Assembly: GCF_014284365.1 (NCBI RefSeq)
Contig: NZ_JACOGG010000001.1
Span: 248,001-312,000 of the forward strand
Direction of reading: 5' to 3'
Source of the DNA: Cognatundibacterium rugosum
GTDB taxonomy: Bacteria > Pseudomonadota > Gammaproteobacteria > Burkholderiales > Burkholderiaceae_D
Length of the DNA: 64,000 nt
Shown: positions 44,399 to 53,894 of the stretch, in pieces
Numbering within the stretch: position 1 is the first letter of the stretch
Layout of the letters: each line of letters begins with the position of its first letter
Made by a program: the position numbers and the translations under genes
The notes under the pieces: generated by a model
What the model was told of the DNA's origin: nothing
The model's database searches: none
Seen by the model: only the letters and a program-made list of their open reading frames with translations

Positions 44399-45409
44399 AT
44401 GACGACACACATCGAATTCTGGCTCTACCCTCAGTGCATGGGTTCTGCCGTCACCGGTATGACCGATCTGCTGCATATCGCCAATGCGATGGCGCAGGCA
44501 GGCCATACAACGCCGCGCGCCACGCTGTTCAGCTGGTCACTGCATTCGCTGGATGGACAAGCCGTTCAATGCTCGTCCGGCTTGCGGCTCAACTGTGATG
44601 GCCGCATAGGCAGCGGACCGCCGCCGGATCTGGTGTTGCTGCCGGGGCTGTTTGTCGGCCATGGTATGCGGGCTTTTCGCGATGTGCGCCAGCAGTTGCA
44701 GCCTTTACACAGCATGCTACGCGAACGCCATGCCGAATCCTGTCTGATCGCAGCGCACTGCAGCGCCGTTTTTTTACTGGCGGATGCCGGCTTACTACAA
44801 CAGCGTAAAGCGACCGTCCCCTGGTGGCTGGAATATCAGTTTCATCAGGAATTTCCGGATACCACGCTGCAGGTTGCTGACATGCTGGTCAATGATGCAG
44901 GTCTGATCACTACCGGTGCTGCAACGGCCTATCTGCAGCTGGCACATCATTTGATCGTACAGTTTGGCGGTGTGGAACTGGCGACACAACTGGCCAGCAC
45001 TTTGCTGATCGATGCGCAACGGCAGTCACAGCTTCCCTATGTACAGACGCAGCAGCACTATCCCGTCGACAATGTACCGGAGGATGCACTGATACAACGT
45101 GCGCACCTGTGGCTGACCCGACACCAGAAACAAGCATTTAGCCTGACCGCGCTGGCGCAGCATCTGGCGGTTAGTGAAAGAACGGTCATCCGCCGTTTTT
45201 CTCAGCTGCTCAATACCACTCCCGGCAAGTATGCACAAAGGCTCAAGCTCGAAGTGGCGCGCCGCTTGTTAGAGCAAACCGATCTGAGCCTGGATGACAT
45301 CGCATTGCGCATCGGTTACCAGGACAGCAGCGCATTCCGTCGTCTGTTTCGCCGCAGCTATGACTGCAGCCCGTCAGCCTGGCGCCACCTTGCCAACAAC
45401 AAAGCCTGA
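44399..45409 (+). CDS. GlxA-like AraC-family transcriptional regulator (DJ-1/PfpI + HTH)
   Basis: 336 residues from the ATG at 44399; a frame open from 44285 is rejected because its leader overlaps the divergent promoter region. The N-terminal DJ-1/PfpI-like domain (about 1-190: PDLVLLPGLFVGHGM, AAHCSAVFLLADAGLL, DAGLITTGAATAY) is followed by an AraC/XylS helix-turn-helix pair (AFSLTALAQHLAVSERTVIR, RRLFRRSYDCSPSAWR). GlxA-type regulators sense small molecules and often control adjacent catabolic enzymes. The divergent thioesterase is the candidate target. Confidence 0.9.
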   Translation: MTTHIEFWLYPQCMGSAVTGMTDLLHIANAMAQAGHTTPRATLFSWSLHSLDGQAVQCSSGLRLNCDGRIGSGPPPDLVLLPGLFVGHGMRAFRDVRQQLQPLHSMLRERHAESCLIAAHCSAVFLLADAGLLQQRKATVPWWLEYQFHQEFPDTTLQVADMLVNDAGLITTGAATAYLQLAHHLIVQFGGVELATQLASTLLIDAQRQSQLPYVQTQQHYPVDNVPEDALIQRAHLWLTRHQKQAFSLTALAQHLAVSERTVIRRFSQLLNTTPGKYAQRLKLEVARRLLEQTDLSLDDIALRIGYQDSSAFRRLFRRSYDCSPSAWRHLANNKA

Positions 45410-45573
45410 ACACTTCGTCATGATTGCTGCAAGTTGCGTTAACCTTGCGCAACAATTGCAGTATTGCATCGTGATTCTTATGGCATATTATGAAGACATT
45501 ACACCAGACCACTGTCCGAACTTAGTCAGGATGGAGGAACACGGGGCCGGATTTACCTTCACCAGGAGTCAGT

Positions 45574-47253
45574 ATGAATTTACGTCATTTGCGCATCGGT
45601 ACCCGGCTCGCGATCGGTTTTAGTGTCATTCTCGCCAGTCTGGTTCTGATACTGGTGGTTGATAATGTATTGAGTTCGCGCAATCGTCAGCAAATGTCGC
45701 AGGGACTGGCCGCCGCCAAAGCCAAATCGACGCTCGCGGCAAGCATGAAAACTGCCTTGCTGGAAGGTGGTATCGCGATTCGCAATATCGGTCTGCAAAG
45801 TGATCTGAGCGAACTCGAAAAACAAAAAGTGCTGGTCAAAAATCAACGTACCCGCTTCCTGGAGTCACGTGACAAATTCACAGCACTCGGTGTCTCAGCA
45901 GATGAACAAAAAATTCTGCAAACCGTCACAGATCTGGATACCCAGGTCGATGCACCAACCAAAGAAGCATTCAAAATGCTGCTGTCTTTCAATGGTGAAG
46001 AAGCCGTTAAAGTGATCGCCACCCAGATCGATCCTTTGCAGCAAAAATCCCTGCTGGAAATCAATCGCCTGGTTGAAATTCAGGATCAGGCGGCTGATGC
46101 ACTGAGCATAGTCGCAGAGACCAGCGGTAAACGACTGACCCTGGTTTTGTTCACGTTTGGTGGCGTGATCGTATTACTGGGAGCGGCTTTTTCTTTGTTC
46201 ATGACGCGCAGTATCACCACGCCTTTACAGGAAGCGGTGCAGATTGCACAACAAGTCGCAGCAGGAGAATTGTCACATCATCAAATAGCCGAAGGCAGTG
46301 ATGAAATCAGTGAATTGCTGAATGCCTTAAAAGACATGAACGATAATTTATTCCGTATCGTCAGCGAAGTGCGGCAAGGTACCGACGCCATTGCGACGGC
46401 CTCCGGTGAAATTTCTACCGGCAATACCGATCTGTCATCGCGTACCGAAACCCAGGCGGGTGCAATCGAAGAAACCGCCAGTTCTATGGAACAGATCACA
46501 GCTACCGTGCGCCAAAATGCAGATAATGCAAAACAGGCAAACACACTGGTCACTTCGGCTTCTCAATTTGCTATCAAGGGTGGGGAAGAGGTAGGAAAAG
46601 TCGTCGATACCATGAACTCGATCAAAGAAAGTTCGCGTAAAATAGTCGACATCATCAGTGTGATTGATGGAATTGCCTTCCAAACCAATATCCTCGCTTT
46701 AAATGCAGCCGTAGAAGCTGCAAGGGCCGGAGAACAGGGCAGAGGTTTTGCCGTTGTTGCTTCCGAAGTCCGCAATCTTGCACAACGCAGCGCAAGTGCA
46801 GCAAAAGAAATTAAAACCCTGATCGGAGACTCGGTCGAAAAAGTCGACGCCGGTGGCAAGCTGGTGGATGCGGCTGGACAAACCATGGATGAAATCGTCA
46901 CGTCGGTACGCCACGTGGCTGACATCATGGCGGAGATCACGGCCGCTGGTCAGGAACAAAGCGCGGGCATAGAAGAAGTCAATCGCGCAATCACGCAGAT
47001 GGATGAAATGACACAGCAAAATGCAGCCCTGGTTGAACAAGCCGCAGCTGCTGCCGAGAGCATGGAAGAACAGGCAGGTAGTCTGGCACGTGTGGTATCA
47101 GCATTTAAACTGAACCAGGCTCAGGGAACACGGCCTGCCATCCGCACGGCAGCCGCGCAGCGCGTCAGTCATGCCACGTCACAAGCGCAGCAAGGCGTAC
47201 TATCCGGCGCTGCAGGTAAATTAGTAAAAGTATTAGGATTTCATAAGGATTGA
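45574..47253 (+). CDS. Methyl-accepting chemotaxis protein (4HB-type sensor)
   Basis: 559 residues. TM1 ([20 protein letters not shown]), a periplasmic four-helix-bundle domain of about 155 residues, TM2 ([20 protein letters not shown]), HAMP, and a cytoplasmic signalling domain with the conserved tip [20 protein letters not shown]. Methylation-helix Gln/Glu pairs are present. The C-terminus ends KVLGFHKD, with no CheR-docking pentapeptide. A GGAG-like AGGAG lies before the ATG. The ligand is unknown. An HDOD gene follows on the same strand, so the two may be co-regulated. Confidence 0.94.
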   Translation: MNLRHLRIGTRLAIGFSVILASLVLILVVDNVLSSRNRQQMSQGLAAAKAKSTLAASMKTALLEGGIAIRNIGLQSDLSELEKQKVLVKNQRTRFLESRDKFTALGVSADEQKILQTVTDLDTQVDAPTKEAFKMLLSFNGEEAVKVIATQIDPLQQKSLLEINRLVEIQDQAADALSIVAETSGKRLTLVLFTFGGVIVLLGAAFSLFMTRSITTPLQEAVQIAQQVAAGELSHHQIAEGSDEISELLNALKDMNDNLFRIVSEVRQGTDAIATASGEISTGNTDLSSRTETQAGAIEETASSMEQITATVRQNADNAKQANTLVTSASQFAIKGGEEVGKVVDTMNSIKESSRKIVDIISVIDGIAFQTNILALNAAVEAARAGEQGRGFAVVASEVRNLAQRSASAAKEIKTLIGDSVEKVDAGGKLVDAAGQTMDEIVTSVRHVADIMAEITAAGQEQSAGIEEVNRAITQMDEMTQQNAALVEQAAAAAESMEEQAGSLARVVSAFKLNQAQGTRPAIRTAAAQRVSHATSQAQQGVLSGAAGKLVKVLGFHKD

Positions 47254-47372
47254 GCCAACGCTGCGCGCGTAGCCACCAGTAGACAGTCACTCAGCGGAGA
47301 TCCGGCATCGGGCGATGCCGGCCCCCTGATTTAGCCAAGCTGGAAATATCTGCCTGAGTCTGTTGAAAGAAC

Positions 47373-48221
47373 ATGAATAAGTCCCAAGCATTCAAGCACA
47401 TCATCGCCGAAACACAAAGCGGGGAACTGGTGTTTCCCACCCATGTGCAAGCCAGTCTGCACATCCAGCAGGCACTCGACGATCCAGATTGCGGTATAGA
47501 AGCAGCCGCTCGCCTGATCATGAGAGAACCGCTGATGGCGGCACGCGTGGTCGCAATTGCCAATTCCGTTGCCTACAGCCGCTTTGGCGGCGGCGTGACT
47601 AACATCCGTACTGCCGTCTCGATTTTAGGATTCAGTACCTTACGCTCTGTGGTGGCGGCAGTCATCATGCGCCAGATCAGCCATCAGATCACCGAACCCG
47701 TGATACGGCACAAAATGGAAAGCCTGTGGCTGCACAGCGCACACGTGGCGGCATTGTCTTATTGTCTGGCCAAGCATGTCACACTGTCCGATCCGGAAAC
47801 TGCGATGTTCACCGGTATCGTGCATGAGGTAGGCGGTTTCTATCTGCTGTCACGTGCCGAAGAATTTCCGGCTTTACTGGATGAAACGCCATGCCCACCC
47901 AGCCATGAGCTGGATGAGTCCCATGAAATTTTCATAGGTCGTGCGGTACTGCATAAACTGATGGTACCTAAACGCGTGCTGTCTGCCATCGAGGTACTAT
48001 GGTACGGTGCACGCGCGCTGCCACCGGCCAATCTGGGTGAAATTTTAATCGCAGCCAATGATCTGAGTCCGGCACCATCCCCCATCGATCCGCGCACGCC
48101 GGAACAGATAGAAGCAGCACGTATCAGTGCCGACTGCGTACTGGAGCAGCACAGCCTGCGTGACTTACTGCAACAAACCAGCAGTGAAACACAGTCCCTG
48201 CTGCAATCACTGCTGAGCTGA
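47373..48221 (+). CDS. HDOD domain protein
   Basis: 282 residues. The HDOD domain occupies most of the protein: VFPTHVQASLHIQQALDDP at the start, then IREP-like RLIMREPLMAARVVAIAN, GGVTNIRTAVSILGFSTLRS and GIVHEVGGFYLLSRAEEFP. HDOD is an HD-related domain that lacks the catalytic HD metal pair, so it serves in signalling rather than hydrolysis. The location just after a chemoreceptor fits a regulatory role in chemotaxis or c-di-GMP pathways. A diverged copy of the dispersed repeat follows about 42 bases downstream. Confidence 0.88.
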   Translation: MNKSQAFKHIIAETQSGELVFPTHVQASLHIQQALDDPDCGIEAAARLIMREPLMAARVVAIANSVAYSRFGGGVTNIRTAVSILGFSTLRSVVAAVIMRQISHQITEPVIRHKMESLWLHSAHVAALSYCLAKHVTLSDPETAMFTGIVHEVGGFYLLSRAEEFPALLDETPCPPSHELDESHEIFIGRAVLHKLMVPKRVLSAIEVLWYGARALPPANLGEILIAANDLSPAPSPIDPRTPEQIEAARISADCVLEQHSLRDLLQQTSSETQSLLQSLLS

Positions 48222-48262
48222 AGCGCACCGCCGGCAAAGTTTTGATATCTTAGGCATAATCC

Positions 48263-48420
48263 CAGAGCCTGACAGCACTTAAATTACGTGTGCGAAAGCG
48301 GCAAAACAATTGCAGGACCAGGCGCAACCCATGCAGCAGTGTAGTCACTGACAGCGGGACGCAACTACGTCATGCGACTGTTTTCCCCCTTTCCCTACGG
48401 ATTCAAGCAGGCTCGAACAC
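48263..48420. repeat. Diverged inverted copy of the 235-bp repeat
   Basis: Read on the plus strand, this stretch aligns with the reverse complement of the 41436-41670 element over about 150 bases. Shared blocks include GCCTG..., TTAAATTA.GTGTGCGAAAG, GCAGCAGTGT, CACTG.CAGCGGG, TGTTTTC.CCCTTTCCCT and CGG.TTCAAGC. The far end of the element cannot be recognised here. Differences fall in all three codon positions of the open frame at 48290-48478, so the frame itself is probably not protein-coding. Confidence 0.75.
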
Positions 48421-48481
48421 CGCAAGCCCACCCATCCGGCAGGGCTGCGTTTTGAAAACCTCGTTTTCGGAAGGATGAAGA

Positions 48482-49447
48482 ATGCCAGTATCCCGTCAAC
48501 TCCGCACCAGCCTATTTGCCATTCTGACCGCATTGGCGCTGCCTGCGAGTCAAAGTTATGCGGCCGCACCGCAGGTCAAAACCGCGGCTCCCGGCTACTA
48601 CCGCACCATGGTTGGTGAATTTGAAGTCACCGCCTTATCCGATGGCACAGTGGCTTTGCCAGTCGAAAAACTGCTGACCAATACCAGCCCAGAACAAGTC
48701 AGCAAGGCCTTACATAAGTCCCATCAACACAGCCCGCTGGAAACCTCGGTCAACGGCTATCTGATCAATACCGGCAGTAAGCTGATCCTGATCGATGCCG
48801 GTGCCGGCAGTCTGTTTGGTCCTACCCTGGGTAAATTGCAGGCGAATCTGAAAGCGGCAGGCTACAGCCCGGAACAAGTCGATGAAATCTATATCACGCA
48901 CATGCATCCGGATCATGTCGGTGGTCTGATGCAGGGTGACAGCGTGGTGTTTCCTAACGCCGTCGTACGCGCAGATCAACATGATGTGGATTTCTGGCTG
49001 AGCCAGGCCAATCTGGATAAGGCGCCGCAAGACAGCAAAGGCTTTTTCCAGGGTGCGATGGCTTCCATCAATCCTTATATCAAGGCGGGCAAGTTCAAAG
49101 CCTTTGAAGGTAATACCGAGCTGCAGCCCGGCATCACAGCCACGGCCACGCACGGTCACACTGCGGGTCACACCATCTACACCATCAGCAGCAAAGGTCA
49201 GAATCTGGTGTTGTGGGGCGACCTGATGCATGTGGCAGCAGTTCAGTTTGCTAACCCGGCCGTCACTATACAGTTTGACACGGACAGCAAAGCTGCAGCG
49301 GCTCAGCGCAAACTGGCCTATGCACAGGCGGCTAAATCCGGTGACCTGATCGGCGCTGCGCATTTGTCTTTCCCGGGTCTGGGTTATGTACGCGCTGAGA
49401 ACAAGGCGTATGCATTCACCCCGATCAACTACGCACCGGGCAATTAA
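48482..49447 (+). CDS. Secreted metallo-beta-lactamase-fold hydrolase
   Basis: 321 residues with a signal peptide (FAILTALALPASQSYA, cleavage near residue 28). The MBL signature is complete: ITHMHPDHVGGLM (HxHxDH zinc motif), HGHTAGHTIY (third histidine), LVLWGDLMH (bridging Asp) and AAHLSFPGLG (C-terminal His). Similar exported enzymes include quorum-quenching lactonases and other esterases, but the substrate cannot be told. GAAGGATGAAG gives a Shine-Dalgarno. The gene is flanked by a diverged repeat copy upstream and by an end-like sequence that overlaps its stop codon (49442-49460). Confidence 0.88.
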   Translation: MPVSRQLRTSLFAILTALALPASQSYAAAPQVKTAAPGYYRTMVGEFEVTALSDGTVALPVEKLLTNTSPEQVSKALHKSHQHSPLETSVNGYLINTGSKLILIDAGAGSLFGPTLGKLQANLKAAGYSPEQVDEIYITHMHPDHVGGLMQGDSVVFPNAVVRADQHDVDFWLSQANLDKAPQDSKGFFQGAMASINPYIKAGKFKAFEGNTELQPGITATATHGHTAGHTIYTISSKGQNLVLWGDLMHVAAVQFANPAVTIQFDTDSKAAAAQRKLAYAQAAKSGDLIGAAHLSFPGLGYVRAENKAYAFTPINYAPGN

Positions 49448-49460
49448 GTCTTAACAGGCC
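49442..49460. repeat. Solo match to the inverted end of the dispersed repeat
   Basis: AATTAAGTCTTAACAGGCC matches the right inverted end of the 41436-41670 element (AATTTAAATGTTAACAGGCC) with one gap and two mismatches, including the exact 10-mer TTAACAGGCC. It overlaps the stop codon of the MBL-fold gene. It may be a remnant end or chance. Confidence 0.4.
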
Positions 49461-49464
49461 TGAA

Positions 49465-49677
49465 TCAATAATGCGGTGGCCGTTCGTCCATGACCGGTTG
49501 CCGCTGCGCTGCCGTCACCGCCAGTTCGCGCAGGCGCTGGGCCATCGCGGTGCATAGGGCTTCCAGTTCATCGATCTTTTTTTGCTGACGATAGACTTGG
49601 GTATTAAGGGTATCGACCAGATCATCCTGCCGCGACAGGCGTATTTCCAGGTCGATTAAACGTTCTTCGGTGCTCAT
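49465..49677 (-). CDS. slyX: SlyX protein
   Basis: 70 residues from the ATG at 49677 (MSTEERLIDLEIRLSRQDD). A frame from 49719 would add a poor leader. The protein is a coiled coil with the typical SlyX order: EERLIDLEIRLSRQDDLVDT, LNTQVYRQQKKIDELE, then a Pro-rich end (DERPPHY). Function is unknown; it is often next to slyD in enterobacteria, but not here. Convergent with the MBL-fold gene. Confidence 0.88.
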   Translation of the reverse strand: MSTEERLIDLEIRLSRQDDLVDTLNTQVYRQQKKIDELEALCTAMAQRLRELAVTAAQRQPVMDERPPHY

Positions 49678-49857
49678 ATTGCTCTCTGCGCTCTCTATGT
49701 AGTGGGATACAAGGCGCACAGTATGCCATACCAGTTCATGCTGACACGTTCTGCGTTTGGCTGATCGTCATAGTGCGAAGCGGCAGCGCGATGTACGCTG
49801 CTGCCTGAGCAGGAAAAACCTGTTGACCGGATACGCTCCAGCTTGCATCCTGAGCGC

Positions 49858-51330
49858 ATGAATATCCTGTCCTTCTTACACCGCCGGTCCTTACTGGTCA
49901 CCCTGTTGAGCTGTGCTTTGTACAGCGCTGATTATGCTGATGCGCAGCCGCTCAGCCCCACAGCAAGCACGCAAACTGACACCCCGACTGAGGTGCAAGG
50001 CAGCATTGGCTCGCCGGTGATCATAGGCTATTTTTTACTCGAACCTGCGCAACTCGCGGGGCAGCAAAACGGCAGCCTGCGCGCCAGCGATATACGGCCG
50101 GAAGTAGCACGGCAGCTAACGCATATCAATTTTGCGTTTATGGATATCAATGCCAAAGGCGAATGCGATTTTGAAACCGGTACCGATGTACGTCAGGCAG
50201 CACGCGCGCTGGCCCAGTTGCAGGCGTTGAAACGGCATCAGCCCGGCTTGCGCATCCTGTATTCACTCGGTGGCTGGACCCATACCAATGATGACAACCC
50301 GGATGTAGAACGCTACCGCCAGGCAGCAGCCACGCCGGAGGCACGCAGCAAGCTGATACGCTCTTGCGTCAGCCTGATGCAGCGCTATCGCTTTGACGGG
50401 GTGGATATTGATTGGGAATATCCACGGGCACAGGATGCCGTTGCGTTTACCGACTTATTACGTGAGTTCCGGCAGGCGCTGAACCAGGCTGGCCGCCACC
50501 GCGCGCGCCCCTATCAGCTGACCATCGCTGCGGCCGGTGGTGCTTTCAATATGGCGCGTACGTATGCGGCCTGGCCTGCGATCGCAGCCAGTGTCGATTA
50601 CATCAACCTCATGACTTACGATTTGAATGGCAGTTGGGAAAAGCTCAGCAATCATCAGGCGCATTTGTTTGGTGATCCTGCTGAGGCATTGTATGACAAT
50701 CCCTTGCGTACGCTGGCAGCAAACAAGCTGACGGCGGCGCAACTGGAGCAGGATTTTCCGGCACGTTTTGCCTTGACGGTGGATGCCGCAGTTCAGCAAT
50801 ATCTGGTGGCAGGTGTGCCAGCGCATAAGCTGGTGCTGGGTTTTCCATTTTACGGGCGCGCCTTGTTTCAGGTTGGTGCTGACAAGCAGGGACTGCACCA
50901 GCGTTTTGTGACGCCGGCCGGCGATCAGTATCAGGGTGACGTCAGCTTACTGACCGGTTGCCCAAGCTGCGTACAGCGCGGCGATCCGCGCCTGCCTGCG
51001 TATGCGGATCTGCAAGCCATGCTGGCGGGTGGCTACGGTTATCAGCCACAGTATTCCGACATCAGCCATGCCAGCTGGCTGTGGCATCCGCAACAGCATA
51101 TTTTTGTGAGTGCTGACGACGCGCGCGCAGTCCAGGCCAAGGTCGCCTATTTACGTCATCAGGGTCTGGCCGGCGCCATGTTCTGGCATCTGGGTCAGGA
51201 CGCACAGCAAACAACACTGCTAGGCCAGCTACACAGCGCGCTATATCAGCAAAGCTGTCAGTTACACGTGCATCCCGCAGCGCTTGTATACCGGCCGCTT
51301 GCCAGCAATCCGCGTTGCGATATTCGCTAA
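49858..51330 (+). CDS. Secreted GH18 chitinase
   Basis: 490 residues from the ATG at 49858; a TTG at 49843 is the alternative. A signal peptide (LHRRSLLVTLLSCALYSADYADA) precedes a GH18 catalytic domain: VIIGYFLLEPAQL, LTHINFAFMDIN, ILYSLGGWTHTNDD (SxGG motif) and RFDGVDIDWEYP with the catalytic Glu near residue 187. QGLAGAMFWHLGQD is at the C-terminal side, with a short tail (SCQLHVHPAAL). The enzyme cleaves chitin beta-1,4 linkages. No chitin-binding domain is evident. It is monocistronic. Confidence 0.93.
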   Translation: MNILSFLHRRSLLVTLLSCALYSADYADAQPLSPTASTQTDTPTEVQGSIGSPVIIGYFLLEPAQLAGQQNGSLRASDIRPEVARQLTHINFAFMDINAKGECDFETGTDVRQAARALAQLQALKRHQPGLRILYSLGGWTHTNDDNPDVERYRQAAATPEARSKLIRSCVSLMQRYRFDGVDIDWEYPRAQDAVAFTDLLREFRQALNQAGRHRARPYQLTIAAAGGAFNMARTYAAWPAIAASVDYINLMTYDLNGSWEKLSNHQAHLFGDPAEALYDNPLRTLAANKLTAAQLEQDFPARFALTVDAAVQQYLVAGVPAHKLVLGFPFYGRALFQVGADKQGLHQRFVTPAGDQYQGDVSLLTGCPSCVQRGDPRLPAYADLQAMLAGGYGYQPQYSDISHASWLWHPQQHIFVSADDARAVQAKVAYLRHQGLAGAMFWHLGQDAQQTTLLGQLHSALYQQSCQLHVHPAALVYRPLASNPRCDIR

Positions 51331-51437
51331 GGCAGCCAGGTATCGCCAGGAACAGGTTTGCACGCTGAATGAGCGTTTGTAAATGCTAAGGCTTATCAGC
51401 TAAGATACATTCTCCCCACTGCCAACCGGACAACTCA

Positions 51438-52475
51438 GTGAAAGCTTTGTTATTGCGACTATTTGGCTTACCGACCCAGGGTGACGCGGCCACTTCCCCG
51501 GCAACCGCGTCTGTTCAGACTACGCCTGCCGCCACTGAACCTGCATTGCCCAGCCCAGATCTGAGCCTGCAATGGCAATTACCCGCACGTCAGCTGGCGC
51601 AATTCAACCAGTGGATGCTGGGTCCACATCTGGGCGCACCCAGCCCTTACACTGAGCGTGCGGTATTGGCGGCACTGGACCGTGTGTTACACAGTGAATT
51701 ATCAGGCTCTCAGCTGATACCACGTGTTCCCAGCGTGTTGCCGCAACTGTTGAAAAGTCTGCGTGATGAAAATATCACAGCCGGTGATCTGGCACAGCAA
51801 ATTGCCAAAGATGTGGTACTGGTCGCTGAACTCATGGCCGAAGTGAACAGTTCCTGCTATCAAAGCTCACAAAAAATTAACAGTCTGGATAAAGCGGTAC
51901 AACTGCTGGGTTTAAATGGGCTGCGCATGCTGATCGCACGTAATGCATTCCGGCCGTTGATACAAGCTCAGAGCGGTCATTTAACCAATGCACTGGCACC
52001 GCTGATTTGGGAATACACAGAAAAAACGGCACAAGCCTGCCGGCTGCTGGCCTTGCAACGTGGACTCGATGAATTTACGGCTTTCCTGGCAGGCTTATTA
52101 CGCCATGTCGGTTTCATTATCGCCTTGCGCACCATAGACCAGACCGGCGTGACGCAGCAACTGCCGGCCTCTGCACGCTTTCAACAAAATCTGATGGAAC
52201 AGGCTTTATTATTGTCTGTGCATGTAGGTCGGCAATGGCATTTTCCTGAAACCGTGCTGGCAGCTGTATTGCAAGCGGATACACCCGCCGCGAGCGATGT
52301 GGCAGGCAGCGAAGCACTCAGCAACTGCGTACGGCAAGCACTGCAATTAACGCAGCTGTATTTGCTGCAACGTGCAGAGATCCTGGCGACTGAAGAAATA
52401 GAAAAAATGTTCGCGCAAATGCCACAATTACTTGCATGCTGCACCGGATTGCAGTCAGCAATGGATATCAGCTGA
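51438..52475 (+). CDS. HDOD domain protein with GTG start
   Basis: 345 residues from a GTG start. A Thr/Ala/Pro-rich N-terminal linker (about 15-45) leads to a conserved domain with LIPRVPSVLPQLLKSLRDEN, DLAQQIAKDVVLVAELMAEVNS and KINSLDKAVQLLGLNGLRML, which are HDOD hallmarks. Catalytic HD residues are not intact, so it should be a signalling module. A second HDOD protein is at 47373-48221 on the same strand. Function unknown; possible link to chemotaxis or c-di-GMP output. Confidence 0.88.
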   Translation: MKALLLRLFGLPTQGDAATSPATASVQTTPAATEPALPSPDLSLQWQLPARQLAQFNQWMLGPHLGAPSPYTERAVLAALDRVLHSELSGSQLIPRVPSVLPQLLKSLRDENITAGDLAQQIAKDVVLVAELMAEVNSSCYQSSQKINSLDKAVQLLGLNGLRMLIARNAFRPLIQAQSGHLTNALAPLIWEYTEKTAQACRLLALQRGLDEFTAFLAGLLRHVGFIIALRTIDQTGVTQQLPASARFQQNLMEQALLLSVHVGRQWHFPETVLAAVLQADTPAASDVAGSEALSNCVRQALQLTQLYLLQRAEILATEEIEKMFAQMPQLLACCTGLQSAMDIS

Positions 52476-52720
52476 CATCTGTGACAATGCATTTTAAATA
52501 AATGCATTTCCTGATTTTTAAAGCGCTTTATTTTCCTCTTCAAACAGAATAAATAATGCCAAGTTGTTAAAGCAAAATACGCCGTTGTTCGCTGATTTAG
52601 CACGACGAATCACTTTGTTTTAACAACTCAGCATTTGCGGGTTCTGGCGACGGGTCTGACAGTGTCTTGTGTAGCGCATAAGCGCATGATGTCATCAAAT
52701 TTCTGCATGCGTGTTCCTGT

Positions 52721-53023
52721 TCAGATCGCTTTACCGTTTGCACTTTTTTGTGCCAGTTTCTGATTCACAGAAAACTGCTGATCGTAAGCGAATTTTTCTT
52801 CAGCATTCATGCGACGTGCGGCCACAATCACTTGCTGAACTTCTGCGCTGTCAGTATCGAAAGCGATTTTTTCCTGTTCTGTCATACGTTTGGCGACGAT
52901 GCTCACGGTTTGTATTTCAGCCTGTGCCGGACGGACTTCTGTTGTAAATGCCTGACTGACTGCAGCAACACCTGCACACAGAGCGATGCTCAGAATCAGG
53001 CTGTTTTTGATGGTGGATTTCAT
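52721..53023 (-). CDS. Small exported protein with tandem TonB-box-like repeat
   Basis: 100 residues with a signal peptide (NSLILSIALCAGVAAVSQAF, cleavage near residue 25). The mature part contains two copies of a 21-residue unit: EIQTVSIVAKRMTEQEKIAF followed by D, and EVQQVIVAARRMNAEEKFAY followed by D. Each copy has a V-x-V-x-A-[KR]-R core close to the TonB-box sequence at the N-terminus of TonB-dependent receptors. There is no beta-barrel, so it is not a receptor. An AAGGAG lies just before the ATG (rc of CTCCTT at 53031-53036). No neighbour suggests a partner. Family unknown to me. Confidence 0.7.
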   Translation of the reverse strand: MKSTIKNSLILSIALCAGVAAVSQAFTTEVRPAQAEIQTVSIVAKRMTEQEKIAFDTDSAEVQQVIVAARRMNAEEKFAYDQQFSVNQKLAQKSANGKAI

Positions 53024-53326
53024 TTTATTTCTCCTTCAGTGGTTGGTTGATGTGTGTACTGTAGAAGAAGCACTGTCAAGCTGCGAGGGCATTGCGACGA
53101 AGTGTAAAAAGACGGGAATGAAGCTGCAAAATTTCGCGCTGAACGTGTCCTGAGTATGCGCCCCACAACACTGTCTGACTGCCATTCCCAAGACAACAGG
53201 CGTTTTCTGCGTTTTGTGACATTACGCAAAATCAACTTTTAATACATAGAAATTACCTGAATTCTGCACTAGTATAAATTTACCCAAGTGCCTTCCAGGA
53301 TGCTGCCTTCAGACAGGAGATACACT
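53024..53326. other. Divergent intergenic region before cheW
   Basis: About 300 bases. Contains a TATAAA-like -10 element (53272-53277) for the cheW gene but no convincing -35 box. I see no additional gene, and no clear terminator. Confidence 0.35.
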
Positions 53327-53860
53327 GTGTTACAAGAGTATGCCAACAGTAGCACGATGCCCGCCGCAACTGCATCGGATCCCGACGAGCTGACTGCCAG
53401 TCCGTGCCTTGAATTCCTGTCCTTCACCCTAGGCAATGAGGAATACGGTATTGATATCCAAAGAGTGCAGGAATTGCGCGGCTACGAAGCGGTGACACGG
53501 ATTGCAAATGCTCCCGACTTCATGAAGGGGGTCATGAACCTGCGCGGTGTGATCGTGCCAATTATCGACATGCGTATGAAATTTGCGCTGGGTAAGCCGG
53601 TCTATGACCAGTTCACCGTTGTCATCATTATCAATATCCAGAGCCAAACCCTAGGCATGGTGGTCGACAACGTGTCCGACGTAATTACCTTGAACCAGAA
53701 TCAGATACGGCCAGCACCAGAAATGGGCTCTTCGATAGACGCCAGTTTCCTCATCGGGCTGGCGCCGCTAGAGGAACGTATGTTGATCTTGATGGACATT
53801 GCCGCTTTCATGAGTTCAAACGACGTGGGACTCTGCCTCTCTGATTTACACACACACTAG
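53327..53860 (+). CDS. cheW: CheW chemotaxis adaptor
   Basis: 177 residues from the GTG at 53327, chosen because AGGAGA lies 7 bases upstream; a GTG at 53288 is the alternative. CheW couples chemoreceptors to the CheA kinase. Motifs: EFLSFTLGNEEYGIDIQRVQ, YEAVTRIANAPDFMKGVMNL, RGVIVPIIDMRMKF, LGMVVDNVSDV. The next gene, 34 bases downstream, is a chemoreceptor, so the two form a small operon. The core Che kinase genes are not in this window. Confidence 0.93.
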   Translation: MLQEYANSSTMPAATASDPDELTASPCLEFLSFTLGNEEYGIDIQRVQELRGYEAVTRIANAPDFMKGVMNLRGVIVPIIDMRMKFALGKPVYDQFTVVIIINIQSQTLGMVVDNVSDVITLNQNQIRPAPEMGSSIDASFLIGLAPLEERMLILMDIAAFMSSNDVGLCLSDLHTH

Positions 53861-53894
53861 CCGCCCAGCCGCATTTATACATTAGGAGACAATA

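Noticed and set aside
48290..48478. 62-residue frame in the diverged repeat copy
   Set aside because: Same reason: peptide similarity to the other copy follows from DNA homology, not from coding selection.
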